In this document: positions 60,311 through 64,000 of the stretch, piece by piece
How the letters are laid out: each line of letters begins with the position of its first letter
Numbering within the stretch: the first letter of the stretch is position 1
Program-made: the position numbers and the translations under genes
Notes under the pieces: model-generated
What the model was told of the DNA's origin: nothing
Databases searched by the model: none
Seen by the model: only the letters and a program-made list of their open reading frames with translations
Assembly (NCBI GenBank): GCA_964034945.1
Contig: OZ035964.1
Span: 5,578,895-5,642,894, forward strand
Origin: Chrysopilus asiliformis
Taxonomy: Eukaryota > Arthropoda > Insecta > Diptera > Rhagionidae
Reading direction: 5' to 3'
Length of the DNA: 64,000 bases

Positions 60311-61299
60311 TCAAAACGCTCTACAAAAGACGATATACCCCCCCCCCCCACCCGCCCTGCATTTCTCTCTTCGTTTAAAAGAGGAGGTCGTTTAAAAGTA
60401 ATTTCCGAGAAATTTCCGATTACCCAAGGAGTGTTCAGAACTTTGTCCCGACCATGTGGTAGTATAAGAAAATCATCTGCTGTTCTCATAACACATTTTT
60501 TTTTAAGATGAAAAAGTTTTATCTGTTTTCTTTTTCTGTGTGATGTGCTGTGAAAGGGTGTCACAAGCCACCTTCGAAAAATGCTTTAAAATAACGGACT
60601 TTGAGTATCCGCAAATGACTATTTTTTTTTCTATTTTTCTATTTTTTCAGCAATAAAAGATACTAAAAAGTACTTAAAAAAAAGACACACACACATTTTC
60701 TATTGCGGGCCGCACCGCAATTGGACATTAGAGAGTATAGCGGGTCATATAAATTTTTAATGAATCTCAAGTACAATCTCGGCTCATTTAAATTGTTTTA
60801 AATCGTGATTATTAAAAAAGAAAAAAAAGAAAAGATGTTTTTGTCGTTTTCCCATTTGTTGTGTTTCACCTCTTCTTCTTTTTAATGTGAATTTTATGTT
60901 ACTTTCTATTCGTCGTAGCCTCCAATTTGATCGAAATAACAAAAATTCATCATTAACAAAAAATTGTGTTTTTATTATCGCAATTACTTTGTCTCATTAA
61001 AATTACATTCTTTTCTTATAGTTTTCTATAAATTTGAGGGAGAAAAATGGTTTTTGAAGCATCACTCTTCGCTTTTTTTTCCATTTTCTTTTTTTCTTTT
61101 TTGGTGTCAAATGAATTTTTAATAAAGGAACAAAAACCGGTAAACCTCTTTGGGAGTTAATCAAGTATTTTTAAATAATTAAAATAACTACAGGTGCTAG
61201 GCGATAAAAGCCGATAAGTCATTTTTCTTAACGGAAATTTGAAGTCATTTTAATAGGAAGGCTTCGAAATATCGTGCAAAAACAACTTACAAGCACTAT
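60311..61299. other. T-rich spacer without a recognisable gene
   Basis: A 12-nt C run lies at 60338-60349, with many T and A runs. No feature is identified. Confidence 0.5.
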
Positions 61300-62270
61300 T
61301 GAGTAGTCATTCGAATTTTCAGGTGCTTGGAAAAATTTTCACGCGCGAAAAACGTCTTGGAAAATCGAAGGAAAATCGAGGGAAAACTTTTTTTGCGCGG
61401 AAAATGCTTGAAGAAATCGGAGAAATTTCTTTCCCGTCCAAAAGGGTTTGGGAAAATGTTTTTCCGAGCGTAAACCCTTTTATCCCTTAAGCTTGCTCTT
61501 CCTCACCGCACCCCCGAAGGGGGGGGGGGGGCTTCGCCCTGCCAAAATGCTTGGAAAAATCGGAGAAATTTCTTTCCCGTCCAAAAGGGTTTGGAAAAAT
61601 GTTTTTCCGCGCGTAAACCCTTTTATCCCTTAAGCTTGCTCTTCCTCACCGCACCCCCGAAGGGGGGGGGGGGGCTTCGCCCTGCCAAAATGCTTGGAAA
61701 AATCGGAGAAATTTCTTTCCCGTCCAAAAGGGTTTGGAAAAATGTTTTTCCGCGCGTAAACCCATTGGAAAATCGAAGAAAATTTTTTCCCGCCCGGAAA
61801 ATTTGTGAAAAAATTTTTTCGCCCCATAAATGCTTGCAAAAAATGTATTGCGCTAAAACACGCATTGAAAATTTCTTAAGAAAAATTTTCACGCGCGAAA
61901 ACATTTTGGAAAATCGAAGTTTGCAAAAATCGGCGAATTTTTTTTTTTTGTCCAAAAGGGTTGGGAAAAATCGAGGAAAAATTTTCCCACGCAAAAAACC
62001 TCTTGCAAATTTCGTGAGAAACATTTACCGCGCAAAAACCGTATTGAAAAATTCTGAAGATAAATTTTCACACGCGAAAACCTTTTGGAAAATCAATGGA
62101 AAATTTTCCTCGCGCGGAAAATGCTTGGAAAAATCAGAGAAATTTCTTTTCCGTCCAAAATGTCTTGTAAAATCAAGAGAAAATTTTTCCCGCGCTAAAA
62201 TGCTTGGAAAATTGGAGGAAAATTTTTCCGTGCCAAAAAATACTTCATAGAAAATTTAAGGACGATTTTT
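61300..62270. repeat. Degenerate 40-nt monomer array with a 143-bp tandem duplication
   Basis: Loose monomers with GGAAAATCG and GAAAATTTTTCCCGCGC cores, each about 40 nt, the family of 25445-26435. Within it a block of about 143 bp is duplicated (about 61410-61552 and 61553-61695): CGGAGAAATTTCTTTCCCG, CGTAAACCCTTTTATCCC, AAGCTTGCTCTTCCTCACC, then a G13 run flanked by CGAAG and CTTCG. The 219-codon plus-strand frame (61591-62250) is a by-product. Confidence 0.85.
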
Positions 62271-62699
62271 CTCACGTGGAAAACATAATTTACTCATCTT
62301 TTCTAATTATTTTCAATTTTTTTTTCTCATATATTTTATCTTACGCATCTTTTTTAATTATTTTCAATTTTCTTGAATAAAAATTAATTTCCATCGTTGA
62401 AATTTAAACTTCTAAGTTTTTGAAAAAAAAAAGATATGTACTTTGAAAAGCGCTTTAACAATTCTAGTTGAGAAAAAATCCGGCAGATTGCTAAAAGCTT
62501 AGCCAAAACATATCTGAAGCTTTGCTGAATTTGGAAACTAGTTTTCTTTTCAAAAAGTATTTTCTCGACAAATTTCCTTTCTAAGATGGAGTTCTTATGA
62601 GAAAATGTTTGAGATTTTAAATTTTTTAACAACAAAAGTGATATTTTCATGAAAAACGAGAGATATTTCCGTTGAAATACGAAAAAAAACATTTCAATT

Positions 62700-63068
62700 C
62701 GAATTTAGCGCCATCACGTGTGGAACGTGGAAAATAAGTTCCAAAAGTGAAGTTTGAAAAAATCCCCACTCAGCAACACTGGTGAAATATTCTGTGTTTT
62801 GACATTGTGTCAAGTATTTGCTCTTTATTTTTTATTTTTTTGCGTAAATCTAAAGCGGAAGAATATAACTTTGATAGCGTATCAATTTTCGGGAAATTCA
62901 TAGGAAAATACCCTAGCATTCCCAAGCAATAAATATGAAATCGAAATCTGCATGAGCGGAATTCTAATTTTTCGTTGCATTAAAAACAATTCCGATTGTC
63001 AGGAGAAAGCGGACAGAGTGGCAATTATTTGTCTCGAGTTGAATTTGTGCTACGCTTTGCCATGTAAA
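62700..63068 (+). promoter_or_regulatory. Putative promoter and 5' leader of the DENND6 homologue
   Basis: The 370 bp before the start codon are free of satellite repeats. They contain a perfect E-box CACGTG at 62715-62720 within CCATCACGTGTGG, and CAGCAACACTGGTG near 62771. No TATA box is obvious, and the transcription start cannot be placed. An ATG at 62952 is in frame with the gene but has a weak context, so 62952-63068 is more likely leader than coding. Promoter status is inferred from position only. Confidence 0.35.
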
Positions 63069-63227
63069 ATGGCCACAAATTTTAGTCTTAATAAAAATGT
63101 GGAAGACGACGTTGAATCTACGGATGAAAATGCATTGTACGTGAATGAAAAATGGGAACGTTTCGGCGAATGGATTCACTGCATTTGTGTGGTGACATTT
63201 GATTTGGAATTAGGGCAGGCGATGGAG
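63069..63227 (+). CDS. DENND6: DENND6 (FAM116-type) DENN-domain protein, first coding exon
   Basis: A 53-residue exon starting at ATG 63069 (context AAAATGG, strong) and ending at a GAG/GTGAGA splice donor after 63227, phase 0. Residues 1-28 are a poorly conserved acidic leader. Residues 29-53 (WERFGEWIHCICVVTFDLEL then GQAME) match the start of the N-terminal (upstream) DENN segment of DENND6A/B, where the pattern is F-x-x-W-[IL]-H-C-[IV]-C-V-V-x-F-D-L-E-L-G-Q-A-x-E. In mammals DENND6A acts as an exchange factor for Rab14 in endosomal recycling, so a similar membrane-traffic role is inferred. The remaining several hundred residues must lie in exons beyond 64000. An upstream in-frame ATG (62952) would add 39 unconserved residues and is less likely. 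The gene stands alone; no neighbour is seen. Confidence 0.85.
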
Positions 63228-64000
63228 GTGAGAAATTCCTTGGATATCTACAAGTTACGACGGCGAGGGTAGGATGGAAAGTTTTGATGTTTTGGCAGCC
63301 ACAGCGCGGAAATTTTCTTTTTCCTACCCCGGCCGAGCAAACCGACTGCTGCTGTTCAGGAGATACGAATCGAATGAAGATCAATTGAGCGAATGGCGCG
63401 CTTTGGAGGTGAAATTTCAGCCCAATCGGATGGTTGATTTTGCAGTTGGTGTTTTTGAACCCTATTTTTTGGCTAAAACTTTCAAAATCTCGTTTGGTTT
63501 TCTCGAAAACTAGTCCTTTTTCGGCTAGTGAGTGTAGAAAATGACTTGAAGAACTCAAAAATTGCAACAATTTGTGATGGTGCGGTTATTTTCTGTTTTT
63601 TTTTTATGTCTCGAGCCGTTTTTGTAGAAATCGGGAACAGCAAAAATGTGTTCTGACCAAAAATTACATCCCCTTTTAATCGTCAGCCAGTCTGACTCAG
63701 TCAGTCTGTCTGTCTATCAGTCTGTCTGTCTATCAGTCTGTCTGTAAGTCTGTTTGTCAGTTTGTTTGTCAGTTTGTTTGTCAGTCTGTCTGTCAGTCTG
63801 TCTGTCTGTCAGTCAGTCTGTCAGTCTGTCTGTGTGTCAGTCTGTTTGTCAGTCTGTTTGTCAGTCAGTCTGTCTGTCTGTCAGTCTGTCTGTCAGTCTG
63901 TCAGTCAGTCTGTCAGTCAGTCTGTCTGTCTGTCAATCAGTCTGTCTCTCAGTCTGTCAGTCTGTGTACAAGATTTCTCAAGATCTACTGGAGCTAGAGC
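63228..64000 (+). other. Start of DENND6 intron 1, running off the window
   Basis: Begins GTGAGA at 63228. No acceptor joining a second DENND6 exon is recognised before the window end. A CAGCCCAATCGGATGG word at about 63420 resembles the dispersed AATCGGTCG motif. The 79-codon frame at 63274-63513 shows no DENND6 similarity. Confidence 0.6.
63684..64000 (+). repeat. Dispersed microsatellite-anchored repeat within the intron
   Basis: A 270-bp TCTG/TCAG microsatellite followed by GTGTACAAGATTTCTCAAGA and CTGGAGCTAGAGC, the same junction as at 31735, 35585 and 53765. It is cut by the window end. Confidence 0.8.

Noticed and set aside
61591..62250. 219-residue Lys/Arg-rich frame
   Set aside because: Covers only degenerate monomers and the 143-bp duplication; no recognisable domain.
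62952..63068. Longer DENND6 start at the upstream in-frame ATG
   Set aside because: Weak start context, and the 39 added residues do not resemble known DENND6 N-termini. The ATG at 63069 has a strong AAAATGG context.
63228..63272. Reading through the donor to the stop at 63270-63272
   Set aside because: The GAG/GTGAGA junction is a good splice donor and conservation with DENND6 stops there.

Overview
This 64 kb window is eukaryotic and most likely from an arthropod, probably an insect. It is A+T-rich and almost gene-free. It carries short non-autonomous DNA transposons of insect-like types, and its one recognisable gene piece is a metazoan-type first exon with a GT splice donor. I found no bacterial operon structure, no tRNA or rRNA gene and no CRISPR array. 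The species cannot be fixed from the sequence.

The only protein-coding sequence I can defend is the 5' exon of a DENND6 (FAM116-type DENN-domain) homologue at 63069-63227, plus strand. It is followed by an intron that runs off the right edge. Nearly all other long open frames are by-products of tandem repeats whose periods are multiples of three.

The window is dominated by tandem repeats. 1-1003: 72-bp array. 2470-3588: 111-bp array. 5405-7110: 183-bp array. 8386-9240: 51-bp array. 10355-10745: 82-bp array. 13076-14740: 174-bp array. 17030-17880: 57-bp array. 19132-19860: 72-bp array, inverted. 20965-22870: roughly 40-bp monomers around a dispersed element. 25445-26435: 40-bp monomer array. 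28185-29555: 81-bp array. 37437-43135: 5.7 kb, about 79-copy 72-bp array. 50520-52392: 72-bp array with a perfect 504-bp tandem duplication. 56355-56802 and 61300-62270: degenerate 40-bp monomers.

The main result is that the 72, 81, 111 and 183-bp units can each be split into copies of one ancestral monomer of about 40 nt plus a short 30-32 nt version: 40+32, 40+41, 41+30+40 and 31+41+40+30+41. The window is therefore a set of satellites grown from one bend-like, A-tract-phased monomer into dimers, a trimer and a pentamer. A second, unrelated group (82 and 174 bp) shares a different core.

Between the arrays lie DNA-transposon relics with visible ends: a pogo/Tigger-like MITE (24256-24739, TA duplication), a hAT-like element (48578-49087, 8-bp duplication), a PIF/Harbinger-like MITE (30899-31281, TAA duplication), a TA-flanked MITE (18665-19023), a foldback palindrome (33341-33560) and a Helitron-like end (10916-11330). 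A dispersed repeat of nearly 1 kb occurs three times (21481-22451, 56803-57784, 57920-58905). Each copy ends near a good splice-donor-like site. The two closest copies share a palindrome, a stem and a 40-codon open frame, which suggests a duplicated promoter/first-exon block or an undescribed mobile element. At least fifteen G or C homopolymer tracts of 12-22 nt are scattered through the A+T-rich sequence.
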